Positions 8,792-19,259 of a stretch of 64,000 nucleotides of DNA are shown in pieces. Within the stretch, counting starts at the first letter, position 1. Each line of letters begins with the position of its first letter. The position numbers and the translations under genes are program-made. The DNA is from Hymenobacter sp. 5317J-9 (GTDB lineage Bacteria; Bacteroidota; Bacteroidia; Cytophagales; Hymenobacteraceae), in NCBI RefSeq assembly GCF_022921075.1, contig NZ_CP095050.1:620001-684000 (forward strand), in the 5' to 3' direction. Below the pieces are notes generated by a model. That model was not told the origin of the DNA, made no database searches, and worked only from the letters and a program-made list of their open reading frames with translations.

Positions 8792-9883
8792 ATGTATTAT
8801 CTGATGACGGTTCGCATTCCTGAATTTATCCGCCAATTGGGCGTCTTTGTGTGGCCGCAAGGCGATGATGCGCGGCCTTCGTCCCCGCTTCTCATTCGGC
8901 GCGACGTGGCAGTGCTGGCCGGCGTGTGGGTACTGGGACTAATGCTCTTGCTATCTGCCCGCGCCCACCTTGGCATATTTCTGTTTTGGAACATTCTGGC
9001 GCTCTCCGCCGCCACGGTGCACAGCTTGGCTAGCTACCGACTAATCCCCGGCGTGCAGGGCCGCAGACGCCCGTTTCTGCGCTACTTGTTGAAAGCTCTT
9101 CTGCTGCTGGTCGTAGTCTCGATTTTCGTAGGCTGCTTCGCCCTGCTGTTGACCAATGACAATGATGGACCCGCTTTCGGGGTGCTGAACGGTGTATTCC
9201 AGCTGCTGTTCACGGTACCGTTGTCGTGGACGCTGTATCGGCGGCGGGCGCGCGGACAGGAAGCAATCGAAGGGCTGAAGCAGGAGCTGGGGCAGTCGGA
9301 AGCCACGCTGGAGCTGCTGCGCTCGCAGATAAACCCGCACTTTCTGTTCAATGCTCTGAACACGCTCTATGGCACGGCCCTGCAGGAAAACGGCGAGCGC
9401 ACCGCCCAGGGCATTCAGATGCTGGGCGACATGATGCGCTTCATGCTGCACGAAAACCACCAGCCGCGCATCCTGCTGGCCCGCGAGCTGGAGTACCTGC
9501 GCAACTACGTCGAGCTGCAGTCGCTGCGCATTGCCACCTCGCCCGGCATCAGCATCGACACCGCGCTGGACGAAGTGCCGCTGGGCAGCTCCATCGCGCC
9601 CATGCTGCTGATTCCCTTCGTGGAAAATGCCTTTAAGCACGGCATCAGCCTCCAGCACAAATCCTGGATAAAGGTGAGCCTGCACGTGACCGACAACCGG
9701 CTGTATTTCGACGTGTACAACAGCATCCACCCCAAGTCCGACCAAAGCCTGCCCGACGAAACCTCCGGCCTGGGGCTGGCCAACGTGCGGCAGCGCCTGG
9801 CCCTGCTCTACCCCGGCCGCCACGAGCTGGCCATCCGCCAAACGCTGGGCGAGTACTTTGTGCACCTCACCCTGGAGCTGTAG
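8792..9883 (+). CDS. LytS/YehU-type sensor histidine kinase
   Basis: The product is 363 residues from the ATG at 8792; another ATG at 8804 is equally possible. Four hydrophobic segments occupy about residues 30-155 with no recognisable extracellular ligand domain. A short coiled coil leads into the His_kinase domain: QINPHFLFNALNTLYG with phospho-accepting His183, the N box FVENAFKHGI with Asn279, and the ATP-lid motif GLGLANVRQRL. This family usually pairs with a LytTR response regulator, and one starts 27 bp downstream, so the two form an operon. The signal is unknown; the membrane region is of the plain 7TM/5TM-lacking type common in Bacteroidota. Confidence 0.92.
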   Translation: MYYLMTVRIPEFIRQLGVFVWPQGDDARPSSPLLIRRDVAVLAGVWVLGLMLLLSARAHLGIFLFWNILALSAATVHSLASYRLIPGVQGRRRPFLRYLLKALLLLVVVSIFVGCFALLLTNDNDGPAFGVLNGVFQLLFTVPLSWTLYRRRARGQEAIEGLKQELGQSEATLELLRSQINPHFLFNALNTLYGTALQENGERTAQGIQMLGDMMRFMLHENHQPRILLARELEYLRNYVELQSLRIATSPGISIDTALDEVPLGSSIAPMLLIPFVENAFKHGISLQHKSWIKVSLHVTDNRLYFDVYNSIHPKSDQSLPDETSGLGLANVRQRLALLYPGRHELAIRQTLGEYFVHLTLEL

Positions 9884-9910
9884 CTCCGTTGCCCGCCCGC
9901 TCCGCTGCCC

Positions 9911-10651
9911 ATGAAAGCCATTGCCATCGACGACGAACCCATTGCGCTGAACGTGGTGCGCGCCCTGGCCGCCAAGGTGCCGTTTCTGGACCTACGGGCC
10001 TGCTTCACCGATGCTTTCCAGGCGCTGGACTACCTGCAGCGCGAAGAGGTCGACCTGCTATTTGTCGACATCAACATGCCCGACATCTCGGGGCTGGAAT
10101 TTGTGAGCAGCCTGGCCCGCAAGCCGTTGGTTGTGTTCACTACCGCCTACGCCGAGCACGCTGTCACGGGCTTCGAGCTCGATGCCGTGGACTACTTGCT
10201 GAAGCCGTTTTCGCTGGCCCGCTTCATGAAGGCCTGCAACAAGGCCCGCGAGCTGTGGCAGCTGCGCACGCCCACTCCGGCCGCACCCCCTTCAGCCCCG
10301 AGCCACCTCTTTCTGAAAACCGGTTATGAGCAGGTGAAGGTGCGTTTCGATGAGATTCTGTACCTCGAAGCGGCTGGCAACTATATCACCTTCGTGCTAG
10401 TGGGCCGTCGCCTGTTGGCCCGGCTCACCATTCAGGAAGGGCTCGATTTGCTGCCGCCCGAGCAGTTCACGCGGGTACACCGCTCCTTCGTGGTGGCCAA
10501 CGACAAGGTGGATAAAGTGGAGCGGCACCAGCTCAGCCTCGGCAAAGCCGCGGTGCCGGTGGGCGCTTCCTACCAACTGCTGGTGCAGCAGCGGCTGCTG
10601 GCGCCTGCCCCGGCCGCCGCGCCGCGCGAGGAGGGTGGGGCAGGCGCATGA
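9911..10651 (+). CDS. LytTR-family response regulator
   Basis: The product is 246 residues. The receiver domain occupies residues 1-120 with acidic pair Asp7-Asp8, phospho-acceptor Asp53 (VDINMP), Thr77-Thr78 and Lys98. The LytTR DNA-binding domain follows at about 133-235 (YEQVKVRFDEILYLEAAGNY, FTRVHRSFVVANDKV). It is the partner of the histidine kinase encoded 27 bp upstream. LytTR regulators bind paired direct repeats ahead of target genes. No such site was recognised nearby. The final residues are an Ala/Gly-rich tail without function in the family. Confidence 0.94.
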   Translation: MKAIAIDDEPIALNVVRALAAKVPFLDLRACFTDAFQALDYLQREEVDLLFVDINMPDISGLEFVSSLARKPLVVFTTAYAEHAVTGFELDAVDYLLKPFSLARFMKACNKARELWQLRTPTPAAPPSAPSHLFLKTGYEQVKVRFDEILYLEAAGNYITFVLVGRRLLARLTIQEGLDLLPPEQFTRVHRSFVVANDKVDKVERHQLSLGKAAVPVGASYQLLVQQRLLAPAPAAAPREEGGAGA

Positions 10652-10757
10652 ATTGTCCGGCGGGCGTAGTTTCGTGAGGGCTGCGCGCGGGTTGCGGGCC
10701 TTTTTTGCTTTTCGTATGCGTTGTTTTCGTTTACCGGCCGCGGCTCTGGTCCGGGTG

Positions 10758-12056
10758 ATGGCCTCTTGGCGAGTGCGTCGAGCCAGCGTGGTGCTGCTTG
10801 CGGGCCTGTTGCCGGCGCAGCTGAGCGCCCAAGCCGGGGCCCCGGTCCCCGCATCCGGGGCCGTTCTCCTGCGCCCCGCCGCCGTGTTCGACGGGCAGGA
10901 ACGGCACGTGGGCTGGGCGGTGCTGGTCGAAGATGACCGCATCAAGGCCGTGGGGCCCGCGGCGCAGCTGGCCGCGCCCGCCGGCGCCCGCACCCTGGAA
11001 CTGCCCGGCCTCACGCTGCTGCCCGGCCTGATTGAGGGCCATTCGCACCTGCTGCTGCACCCCTACAACGAAACCTCCTGGGGCGACCAGGTGCTGCTGG
11101 AGTCGCAGGCCCTGCGGGTGGCGCGGGCCACAGCGCACGCCCAGCGCACGCTACTGGCCGGCTTCACCACCGCCCGCGACCTCGGCACCGAAGGGGCCGG
11201 ATTTGCCGATGTGGGCCTCAAGCAGGCCATCGACCAGGGCCTCATTCCCGGACCGCGCCTGCTGGTGGCCACCAAAGCGCTGGTGGCCACGGGCAGCTAC
11301 GGCCCCAAGCTCTCGGTAGACGAAGACGTGCCCCAGGGCGCCCAGGAAGCCGATGGCGTCGACGGCATTATCCGGGCCGTGCGCGAGCAAATCGGCAAGG
11401 GCGCCGACGTCATCAAAGTGTACGCCGACTACCGTTGGGGGCTCAACGGCAGCGCCCAGCCCACTTTCTCGCAGGACGAGCTGGCCCTGATAGTGCAAAC
11501 CGCCCGCTCGGCGGGCCGGGGCGTGGTGGCCCACGCCAGCACACCCGAGGGCATGCGCCGCGCCGTGCTGGCCGGCGTCGAAACCATCGAGCACGGCGAC
11601 GAAGGCACGCTGGAAGTCTTTCAGTTGATGAAAAAGCGCGGCGTGGCCCTGTGCCCCACCGTGGCCGCCGGCGACGCCACTTCCCTGTATAAAGGCTGGA
11701 AAAAAGGCCAGGAGCCGCTGCCGCCCCGCCTGCAGGCCAAGCACCTCAGCATGCAGGCCGCCCTGAAAGCCGGCGTGACCCTGGCCATGGGCGGCGACGT
11801 GGGCGTGTTCGCGCACGGCGACAACGCCCGCGAAATGGAGTTGCTGGTGCAGGACTACGGCCTCACGCCGCTGCAGGTGCTGCGCCAGGCCACCAGCGGC
11901 AACGCCCAGATTTTCCACCTCGCCGACCGCGGCAGCATCCGCTCCGGCCTGCTGGCCGACCTCGTGGCCGTGGCCGGCGACCCCACTCTGGACGTGGCCG
12001 CCGTGCGCCAGGTGCGGCTGGTGATGAAAGGCGGTGTGCTCTTCAAGCAGCCCTGA
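10758..12056 (+). CDS. Secreted amidohydrolase-family protein (imidazolonepropionase-like)
   Basis: The product is 432 residues from the ATG at 10758, which gives a compact signal peptide ending LLPAQLSAQA; an ATG at 10716 adds 14 basic and hydrophobic residues and cannot be excluded. The amidohydrolase barrel carries the metal ligands: HSH in GLIEGHSHLLLHP, Lys in DVIKVYADY, His in VVAHAS and IEHGDEG, and Asp in MGGDVGVF. C-terminal LLADLVAVAGDPTLD is the usual end of the composite beta domain. Relatives include prolidase-like and organophosphate-acid hydrolases that cut dipeptides or cyclic amides. It is exported, so it acts in the periplasm or outside. The substrate cannot be named. Confidence 0.88.
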   Translation: MASWRVRRASVVLLAGLLPAQLSAQAGAPVPASGAVLLRPAAVFDGQERHVGWAVLVEDDRIKAVGPAAQLAAPAGARTLELPGLTLLPGLIEGHSHLLLHPYNETSWGDQVLLESQALRVARATAHAQRTLLAGFTTARDLGTEGAGFADVGLKQAIDQGLIPGPRLLVATKALVATGSYGPKLSVDEDVPQGAQEADGVDGIIRAVREQIGKGADVIKVYADYRWGLNGSAQPTFSQDELALIVQTARSAGRGVVAHASTPEGMRRAVLAGVETIEHGDEGTLEVFQLMKKRGVALCPTVAAGDATSLYKGWKKGQEPLPPRLQAKHLSMQAALKAGVTLAMGGDVGVFAHGDNAREMELLVQDYGLTPLQVLRQATSGNAQIFHLADRGSIRSGLLADLVAVAGDPTLDVAAVRQVRLVMKGGVLFKQP

Positions 12057-12101
12057 CCCAAAACCAACACAATTCGCTTTGTGCCGAAAATTGGTACAAA
12101 A

Positions 12102-12130
12102 AAAGCCCAAACCGGTCAGGTCTGGGCTTT
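12102..12130. terminator. Bidirectional terminator
   Basis: Arms 12102-12113 and 12119-12130 (AAAGCCCAAACC / GGTCTGGGCTTT) pair with one mismatch. The hairpin is flanked by A and T runs and separates the convergent amidohydrolase and GIN-domain genes. Confidence 0.8.
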
Positions 12131-12184
12131 AAAACACGTCTGGCAAAGTCGGCTAACAGGCCGCTTGTGAGGCAAAGCTAAAAG

Positions 12185-12892
12185 CTAGTTGGCTCGGCGC
12201 ACGCTGCTGCCGCCGGAATGCGAAGCGTTGGCCATGCGGGCGGTGCCTTTGTAGCGCACGTCGGAACCGCCGCTGGCGCTGGCGGCCAGCTCGCCGTCCA
12301 CCGTCAGCTCCACGTCGGAGCCGCCGCTGGCGCGCACGGTGGCTTTGCTGCTTTGCAGGCCGTAGGAATTGTAGTCGGAGCCGCCGCTCACCTCCACCGT
12401 CTGTTGGTCGACGCGGCCGCTCAGGTCCACGTCGCTGCCGCCCGAGGCCGAGCAGGTCAGGGTTTTGGCCGTGAGGCTGAGCTTGACATCGGAGCCGCCG
12501 CTGGCGCTGATTTTGAAATGGTCGGCCGAGAAAGTCGACCGGCCGTTGGCGTCGGCGCCGCCGCTCAGGCTCAGGCCCGTGAGGCGCGGGCAGGTGATGT
12601 AGACGTTGGCTTTGCGGTTGTTGCTGAGCAGGTTTTTCCAGGAAAAGCCATTTTCCCAGCCAATTTTCAGCATGCCGCCTTCCACTTTGGTCACGAGGTG
12701 GGCCTGAGCTTCGTCCGAAGCCTCCACCAGCACGGAGGCAGTAGAGCCCTGCGTCAGCACCACGTCGATGCCGCCGCTGGAGCTCACGGCGTCGAAGGAA
12801 CCCACCTGGCGGGGTTGTTTCACCTGGGCCTGAACGGTGCAGGAGGCGAGCGAAACGGCCGCCACAGCAGCCGAAAAGAATAACTTGTTCAT
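12185..12892 (-). CDS. GIN-domain (DUF2807) beta-helical envelope protein
   Basis: The product is 235 residues from the ATG at 12892. The N-terminus is hydrophobic with a possible lipobox (SLASC, Cys18), but cleavage after VQAQ by signal peptidase I is also possible. Residues 40-235 are built from about eight repeats of SGGSDV/SGGADA spaced roughly 17-20 residues apart, the turns of the parallel beta-structure known as the head GIN domain (putative auto-transporter adhesin head). Such proteins are exported in Bacteroidota; their function is not known. It is followed by the bidirectional hairpin at 12102-12130. No partner gene can be linked to it. Confidence 0.85.
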   Translation of the reverse strand: MNKLFFSAAVAAVSLASCTVQAQVKQPRQVGSFDAVSSSGGIDVVLTQGSTASVLVEASDEAQAHLVTKVEGGMLKIGWENGFSWKNLLSNNRKANVYITCPRLTGLSLSGGADANGRSTFSADHFKISASGGSDVKLSLTAKTLTCSASGGSDVDLSGRVDQQTVEVSGGSDYNSYGLQSSKATVRASGGSDVELTVDGELAASASGGSDVRYKGTARMANASHSGGSSVRRAN

Positions 12893-12966
12893 CGTACTAA
12901 GCAGAAAAAGAGGGTGTGAACAAATGGATGCCATTGCCTCGCGCGGGGTTGCTTGGCCGGTTAAAG

Positions 12967-13443
12967 CTACAACGCCTTGCGAAATAGGTAGCGCGTGTGC
13001 GATGCCGTGGAAATAGAGGTGGTGGACTTGTACACTGGCCGTTGCGGGTCATTGAACTGCAGGTCGCGCTCTACTTTTTGCTCGGCACTGGTGGGCCGCA
13101 CCTCGGTCCGGATTTCCAGCAGTTCCCAGCCATCGGCCGCCAGCTCGTTCATGGTTTTTAGCAGCAGCCGGTCGAGTTCGCCGGGAGAATCGGGGTTAAA
13201 CAGCTTGCGGGCGGGCTCCAGCCTTATTTGGTCGCGCCAAGCCGGCGCCAGCCACACTTGCCACGGGTCGAGCTGCACCAGCTGGTATTGGTAGCGCACC
13301 CCCGGCGTGCTGCTCACCGTGGTGGTGCTCACCGATGATTGCAAGCTGGATTCGGGCAGGGGGGGTATAACGGAGGCGTGGTTCGACTGCGCAGCAGCCA
13401 TTCGGGCCGGCAGCAGGGCTGCCCAGAGTAACCAAGTTTTCAT
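12967..13443 (-). CDS. Small exported protein of unknown function
   Basis: The product is 158 residues from the ATG at 13443, directly after the uvrB terminator hairpin. A signal peptide (WLLWAALLPARMAAAQ) precedes a Ser/Thr-rich stretch and a compact domain. That domain contains LLLKTMNELAADGWELLEIRTE, a pattern like the DUF4177-type fold in which a Trp-Glu-Leu motif ends a beta strand. The C-terminus (SHTRYLFRKAL) is a final beta strand. I do not recognise the family with confidence and propose no function. Whether it is co-transcribed with uvrB is doubtful because of the hairpin between them. Confidence 0.7.
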   Translation of the reverse strand: MKTWLLWAALLPARMAAAQSNHASVIPPLPESSLQSSVSTTTVSSTPGVRYQYQLVQLDPWQVWLAPAWRDQIRLEPARKLFNPDSPGELDRLLLKTMNELAADGWELLEIRTEVRPTSAEQKVERDLQFNDPQRPVYKSTTSISTASHTRYLFRKAL

Positions 13444-13458
13444 AGCACTACAAAAGAA

Positions 13459-13497
13459 AAAGGGGAAATGCGGCCACTGTGGTCGCATTTCCCCTTT
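13459..13497 (-). terminator. Terminator after uvrB
   Basis: Arms 13459-13472 and 13484-13497 pair perfectly (14 bp). On the minus strand the hairpin is followed by TTTTCTTTTG, and it lies 20 bp after the uvrB stop. Confidence 0.75.
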
Positions 13498-13517
13498 GCC
13501 GAATACCGTGCCAACTA

Positions 13518-15563
<2,046 letters not shown>

Positions 15564-15652
15564 GCAACGGGAAAGGTAGGCCGAAAAGGTCAGCCTACCT
15601 TAACCAAGATGAAGGAAATTGGGTTTCGCGGGAAAGGAGAAAATGGGTGTAC

Positions 15653-15723
15653 CCCCAAGCTGGGCTTGGGCCCCAACGGAACCAGATAGCCATCGTTCTC
15701 CCATGCCCAAGCCCAGCTTGGGG
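15653..15723. repeat. Nested palindromic element F
   Basis: Arms 15653-15670 and 15706-15723 are exact 18-bp reverse complements with a 35-nt centre. Each arm is also a palindrome on its own (CCCAAGC, three bases, GCTTGGG), so it can fold as one long or two short hairpins. It lies between the TM/beta-barrel gene and uvrB, and no T run follows. Confidence 0.85.
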
Positions 15724-15731
15724 CTACCCGG

Positions 15732-17423
15732 CTACCGGCCGAACTCCACGCCTGCCTCCATACCAAAGCTATAGGGGCGGCTTTGCGCCAGGTAGCTCTG
15801 TGCGGGGTGAGCGTTGAGAGGCACTAGGCCCATTTCGGCCACGGGGCCCAGGGTGAGGGCCCAGTTGCCAACTACCGGGCGGAACTGCGCACCGGCCGCG
15901 CCGCGCACGCTGCCCAGCACCCGGCGGTAAGGTCCGCCGGCGGTGAGGACAGAGTAAGTCTTGGTGGCTTCGGGCTCGCCTTCCACTTCGCTGCGGGCGC
16001 CCAGCAGGGCGCTTACCACGCCGCCCAGGCGGCCGTAGATGCTCCAGCCGCGCTTCACGGGGTTGGAGTAGCTCACCTGGAAGGGCACGCCGGCCGTGCG
16101 GTAGCGGAAGTTGGTGGTGCGCATGTCGCCGTTGGTGAAGGAGCCCAAGTCGTAGAGCTGCTCGCCCACGAACGAGGAGGAAGTAGCCGATTTGGCGGTG
16201 GCCTGCACGAACTCCAAGCCGGTGCTAGCCGACCAGTGGCCTTTCAGGTGACGCGTGGCCAGCAGGGCAATGCGCTGGCTGAGGCCGGGCCGCAGGTTTT
16301 CGCGGTACTGCGTGGCGGCAGCCTCGGTGAGGGCCGGCGAGTCGGGGCCCAGCGCGGGGTTGTAGTCAAACTCCGACTCGATGCCCTGGCGTGAGAAATT
16401 AACGTTGGGATTATATACCGAGGCCGCGTAGCTCACGCCGTAGTGCCACTTGCCAAACTCCGCCGCGGGAGTCGGCTCAGGTAGGGTCACGGTGGCCAGG
16501 CCTTTGGGCAGGCCGGCCACATCGGTCAGGCTGAGCGTAGCGGGCCGGGCGGCGAGGAGGCCCATCTGCTGGGGGCCCGCCACCGCGGCCGTCTGCGAAA
16601 GCGCCGCCGGAGCGGAGGCCACTCCCGCTGCTTCGGTAGCCGCGCTTGCGCCGCCCACCGGAATAGCCGCAGCCACGACGCCGCTAGCGGGCACAGCGCC
16701 AGCGGCAACCAAGCCGCTTTCCGCCGTGCGGAGCGCGCCAGCACCACCATCCAACACCGAGGCGGGAACTTGGTCGGCCTGTGCAATAACGGCCCCGCGG
16801 CTTGCCGCCACGGCGCCAGCTTCCTGCGCCGCGGACGGCTTTCCAAAGCCCTGGCGCACCGAAGCCGAACCGAAACCGGTGCCAGCTGGTGCGGAATTGG
16901 TGGCGTAGGTACGCGCAGCAATGGTGTTGCGCTCGCGCAGACCCGTATTGCCTGAAGAAGCGTAAGTGCCTGCTGCCTCAGGCGCATTGGTAGCGCTTGC
17001 GCTGGCAGTGGAAGAGTTGGCTGAATTCTGCGACAGGGTTGCGCCGTTGAGCTGGCCGGCGTTGTCGGCGGGCCGGGCGGCGGCGGGGGCGCTGGCATAC
17101 GTGCCGCGCTGGCCCTGGCCGGTACCGGCTGTGTTCGTCGTGGTGGCTACTTCGGTTCCGCCAAAGCTGCCGTCGTGCTGGGCCCACCAGCCGGTGCCGG
17201 CCAGCGTGGCCAGCAGCAGGCTGGCCGCCGCCACCCAGCGCGTGGCCACGAGGCGCTTGCGGTACACTTCGTTCTGCCGAATCAGCAGGGAATTGTCAAT
17301 CTGGTCCCACAGCATGGGGCGCGGCGGCACGGCGGCTTCTTCCCCCAAGTGGTGGCGGAATAATTCCTCCAGGCTGCCGGTGGTTTTAGGCGTAGTGGTA
17401 TCGTCGATAGGATTAGCTGACAT
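15732..17423 (-). CDS. Inner-membrane-anchored protein with C-terminal beta-barrel-like domain; sigma-factor partner
   Basis: The product is 563 residues. Residues 1-62 are predicted cytoplasmic (LEELFRHHLGEE, MLWDQIDNSLLIRQNEVYRKR). One transmembrane helix (WVAAASLLLATLAGTGWW) is at 63-80. A 240-residue Ala/Ser/Gly/Thr-rich, low-complexity linker follows. From about 330 the sequence resembles a PorT/outer-membrane beta-barrel domain (KWHYGVSYAASVYNPNVNF, GWSIYGRLGGVVSALLG) and ends in a strand with Phe-Gly-Arg. Its start overlaps the sigma-factor stop by 11 bp, a layout that suggests an anti-sigma role for the cytoplasmic part. Both the anti-sigma role and true outer-membrane insertion are inferred. 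Similar sigma plus barrel pairs are common in this group. Confidence 0.72.
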   Translation of the reverse strand: MSANPIDDTTTPKTTGSLEELFRHHLGEEAAVPPRPMLWDQIDNSLLIRQNEVYRKRLVATRWVAAASLLLATLAGTGWWAQHDGSFGGTEVATTTNTAGTGQGQRGTYASAPAAARPADNAGQLNGATLSQNSANSSTASASATNAPEAAGTYASSGNTGLRERNTIAARTYATNSAPAGTGFGSASVRQGFGKPSAAQEAGAVAASRGAVIAQADQVPASVLDGGAGALRTAESGLVAAGAVPASGVVAAAIPVGGASAATEAAGVASAPAALSQTAAVAGPQQMGLLAARPATLSLTDVAGLPKGLATVTLPEPTPAAEFGKWHYGVSYAASVYNPNVNFSRQGIESEFDYNPALGPDSPALTEAAATQYRENLRPGLSQRIALLATRHLKGHWSASTGLEFVQATAKSATSSSFVGEQLYDLGSFTNGDMRTTNFRYRTAGVPFQVSYSNPVKRGWSIYGRLGGVVSALLGARSEVEGEPEATKTYSVLTAGGPYRRVLGSVRGAAGAQFRPVVGNWALTLGPVAEMGLVPLNAHPAQSYLAQSRPYSFGMEAGVEFGR

Positions 17424-18072
17424 GGCGGGTTGGAGTGCCGAGGCGCTCCAGTTTAGTTTGTAAGATGACGCGGGCGCGGGAGTACTGCGACTTGCTCGTA
17501 CCCTCCGTAATGCCCAATAATTCGCCGATTTCCTTGTGCGTATAGCCCTCGATGGCGTAGAGGTTGAAGACCATGCGGTAGCGGGGCGCGAGCTCCTGCA
17601 CCATGGCCAATAGCTCCTGGAAATTGTAGTTGCTGAGCGTGAATTCTTCGCTGGCCAGGGTTTCGGGGTATTCGCCGTCGCTCACCGCTACCAGCGAGGC
17701 GTTGCGTCGGTGCTGGCGCAGGGCCGCGTTAATCATGATGCGGCGAATCCAGAACTCCAGCGGGCACTCGCGGCGGAAGCTGGCCAAGGTGCGAAACACC
17801 GTCAGAAAGCCTTCCTGCAGCACGTCCTCGGCCTCGAAGGTGGTTTGGGCGTAGCGCAGGCACACGGCCATCATTTTGCCGGCGTATTTGTCGTAGAGCA
17901 GCTTCTGGGCCAGCTGGCGGCCGCGCAGGCAGCCGTCAATCAGCTCGGTTTCGGTGGGCGGGTTGGTCACGGCCGAGCTGCGGCTGGCGGTGAGGCGGGG
18001 CGCCACGGGCGCGGCCGCTTGGTCGGGCAGCACGTCGTCGGCCCCGAACGCAAACCAGGTGGCCGCGCTCAT
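17413..18072 (-). CDS. ECF-like sigma-70 family RNA polymerase sigma factor
   Basis: The product is 219 residues from the ATG at 18072; the frame is open further upstream to 18303, but those residues look non-coding. Region 2 is LLYDKYAGKMMAVCLRYAQT with AEDVLQEGFLTVFRTLASFR. Region 4 is APRYRMVFNLYAIEGYTHKE followed by IGELLGITEGTSKSQYSRAR. About 55 residues precede region 2, slightly long for an ECF factor. The gene overlaps the next by 11 bp, so the membrane protein is probably co-translated and may hold the sigma factor at the membrane. Target promoters are unknown. The start is less certain than the rest. Confidence 0.9.
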   Translation of the reverse strand: MSAATWFAFGADDVLPDQAAAPVAPRLTASRSSAVTNPPTETELIDGCLRGRQLAQKLLYDKYAGKMMAVCLRYAQTTFEAEDVLQEGFLTVFRTLASFRRECPLEFWIRRIMINAALRQHRRNASLVAVSDGEYPETLASEEFTLSNYNFQELLAMVQELAPRYRMVFNLYAIEGYTHKEIGELLGITEGTSKSQYSRARVILQTKLERLGTPTRHVS

Positions 18073-18134
18073 GCCGGCAGCCGGTAGCCCAGGCCGGCGA
18101 GGGAAGGAGTAGAGAAGGTCATTTTTTGCAGCAT
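18069..18134 (-). CDS. Possible 21-residue leader peptide overlapping the sigma-factor start
   Basis: A short frame (MLQKMTFSTPSLAGLGYRLP plus A) begins at an ATG at 18134. Its TGA overlaps the ATG of the sigma-factor gene as ATGA. This is the geometry of a translationally coupled leader. It has no recognisable homologue and no clear ribosome-binding site, so it may be chance. Confidence 0.25.
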   Translation of the reverse strand: MLQKMTFSTPSLAGLGYRLPA

Positions 18135-18489
18135 AGAAAGGAGGTTCGGCCGGGGCAACGCCCGGCCCGCACAAGGCGTGCTGCATGGGGGATGCACCCC
18201 GCCGCCAAATGGTTGCAAGCTGTTCGCAAACCTCTCGGAGCATCAGCTGAAGCAGGGCAAGCCACCTTTCCATTTTCGAAGATATTCCGCAGCGCGTCAA
18301 CAACCTTTATTCTGATTTGCAGGTATTACCGGTGTACCTACATTGAACGCATTTCTGCTTAAAGGTCCGACGGCAAAGCCAGCCGGTTAGTCACCGCGAG
18401 AACGAAATCGTTAGATGACGACTGGCCGGTCGGCCTTGTCGTCGGCTTGGTCCCTTCCTCCGCTTCCTCAACCCCCAAAACCCTTTCTC
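18135..18489. other. 355-bp divergent intergenic region
   Basis: This separates the sigma-factor gene (minus) and wrbA (plus). No strong promoter match was seen. At 18364-18437 there is a worn copy of palindrome E: GGTCCGACGGC and CCAGCCGG on the left, GATGACGACTGGCCGGTCGG on the right. Nothing else was recognised. Confidence 0.4.
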
Positions 18490-19104
18490 ATGAAGACTCT
18501 TGTGCTGTTTTATTCAACCTATGGCCACGTGTGGAAATTGGCCGAGGCCATTGCCGAAGGCGCCCGCCAGGTGGCCGGCAACGACGTGGTCGTGAAGCGC
18601 GTGCCCGAAACCCTGCCGCAGGCCATTCTCGACCAGACCGGCGCCACCGGCGCTCAGCAGGCTTTCGCCCACGTGCCCGTGGCCACGCCCGATGAATTGG
18701 CGGAGTACGACGCCATCATCTTTGGCACGCCCACGCGCTACGGCAACATGTGCGGCCAGATGCAGGCCTACCTCGACAGCACCGGCGGCCTATGGGCCAA
18801 GGGCGCGCTGGTGGGCAAAGTAGGCGGGGCATTCGTGAGTACGGCCACCCAGCACGGCGGCCAGGAAACCACCATTCGGGCGGTGCACACCGCGCTGTTG
18901 CACCACGGCTTCATCCTGGTGGGCCTGCCGTATGCCTGGCAGGGCCAGATGGGCCACCATGAAGTGACCGGCGGCACCCCCTACGGCGCCAGCACCGTGG
19001 CCGGCGGCCAGGGCGAGCGCCAGCCCAGCGAAAACGAGCTCGAAGGCGCCCGTTTCCAGGGCAAGCACACGGCCGAAATCGCCAGCAAGCTGGCCGCGAA
19101 GTAG
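18490..19104 (+). CDS. wrbA: WrbA-type NAD(P)H:quinone oxidoreductase
   Basis: The product is 204 residues from the ATG at 18490, the standard WrbA length. WrbA is a tetrameric flavodoxin-like FMN enzyme that reduces quinones by two electrons. Signature stretches are the FMN phosphate loop [19 protein letters not shown] at about 7-25, [16 protein letters not shown] at about 77-92, [14 protein letters not shown] at about 114-127, and the C-terminal [13 protein letters not shown]. It stands alone, facing the second LytTR regulator, with a terminator in between. The role in oxidative-stress defence is from family knowledge. Confidence 0.95.
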   Translation: MKTLVLFYSTYGHVWKLAEAIAEGARQVAGNDVVVKRVPETLPQAILDQTGATGAQQAFAHVPVATPDELAEYDAIIFGTPTRYGNMCGQMQAYLDSTGGLWAKGALVGKVGGAFVSTATQHGGQETTIRAVHTALLHHGFILVGLPYAWQGQMGHHEVTGGTPYGASTVAGGQGERQPSENELEGARFQGKHTAEIASKLAAK

Positions 19105-19110
19105 GCGCTG

Positions 19111-19251
19111 GTCATTGCGAGCGCCGCACGGCAATCCGTTCTGTTTTCAGCGGCTGGCCCTGGGCCCTGTAACGCAAAAAGCCCCGGCTCAATGCAGAGC
19201 CGGGGCTTTTTGCGTCGAGAGAAAGGATTGCCGTGCGGCGCTCGCAATGAC
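19111..19251. repeat. Palindromic element D wrapped around a terminator
   Basis: Arms 19111-19136 and 19226-19251 (starting GTCATTGCGAGCGCCGCACG) are exact 26-bp reverse complements. Between them lies the hairpin terminator at 19173-19214. The arm begins with GTCAT and contains GAGCG, like elements A, B and C, suggesting one family. Confidence 0.85.
19173..19214. terminator. Bidirectional terminator between wrbA and the second LytTR gene
   Basis: Arms 19173-19190 and 19197-19214 pair perfectly (18 bp: CGCAAAAAGCCCCGGCTC), with A and T runs built into the stem, between convergent genes. Confidence 0.88.
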
Positions 19252-19259
19252 GGGGAAGC

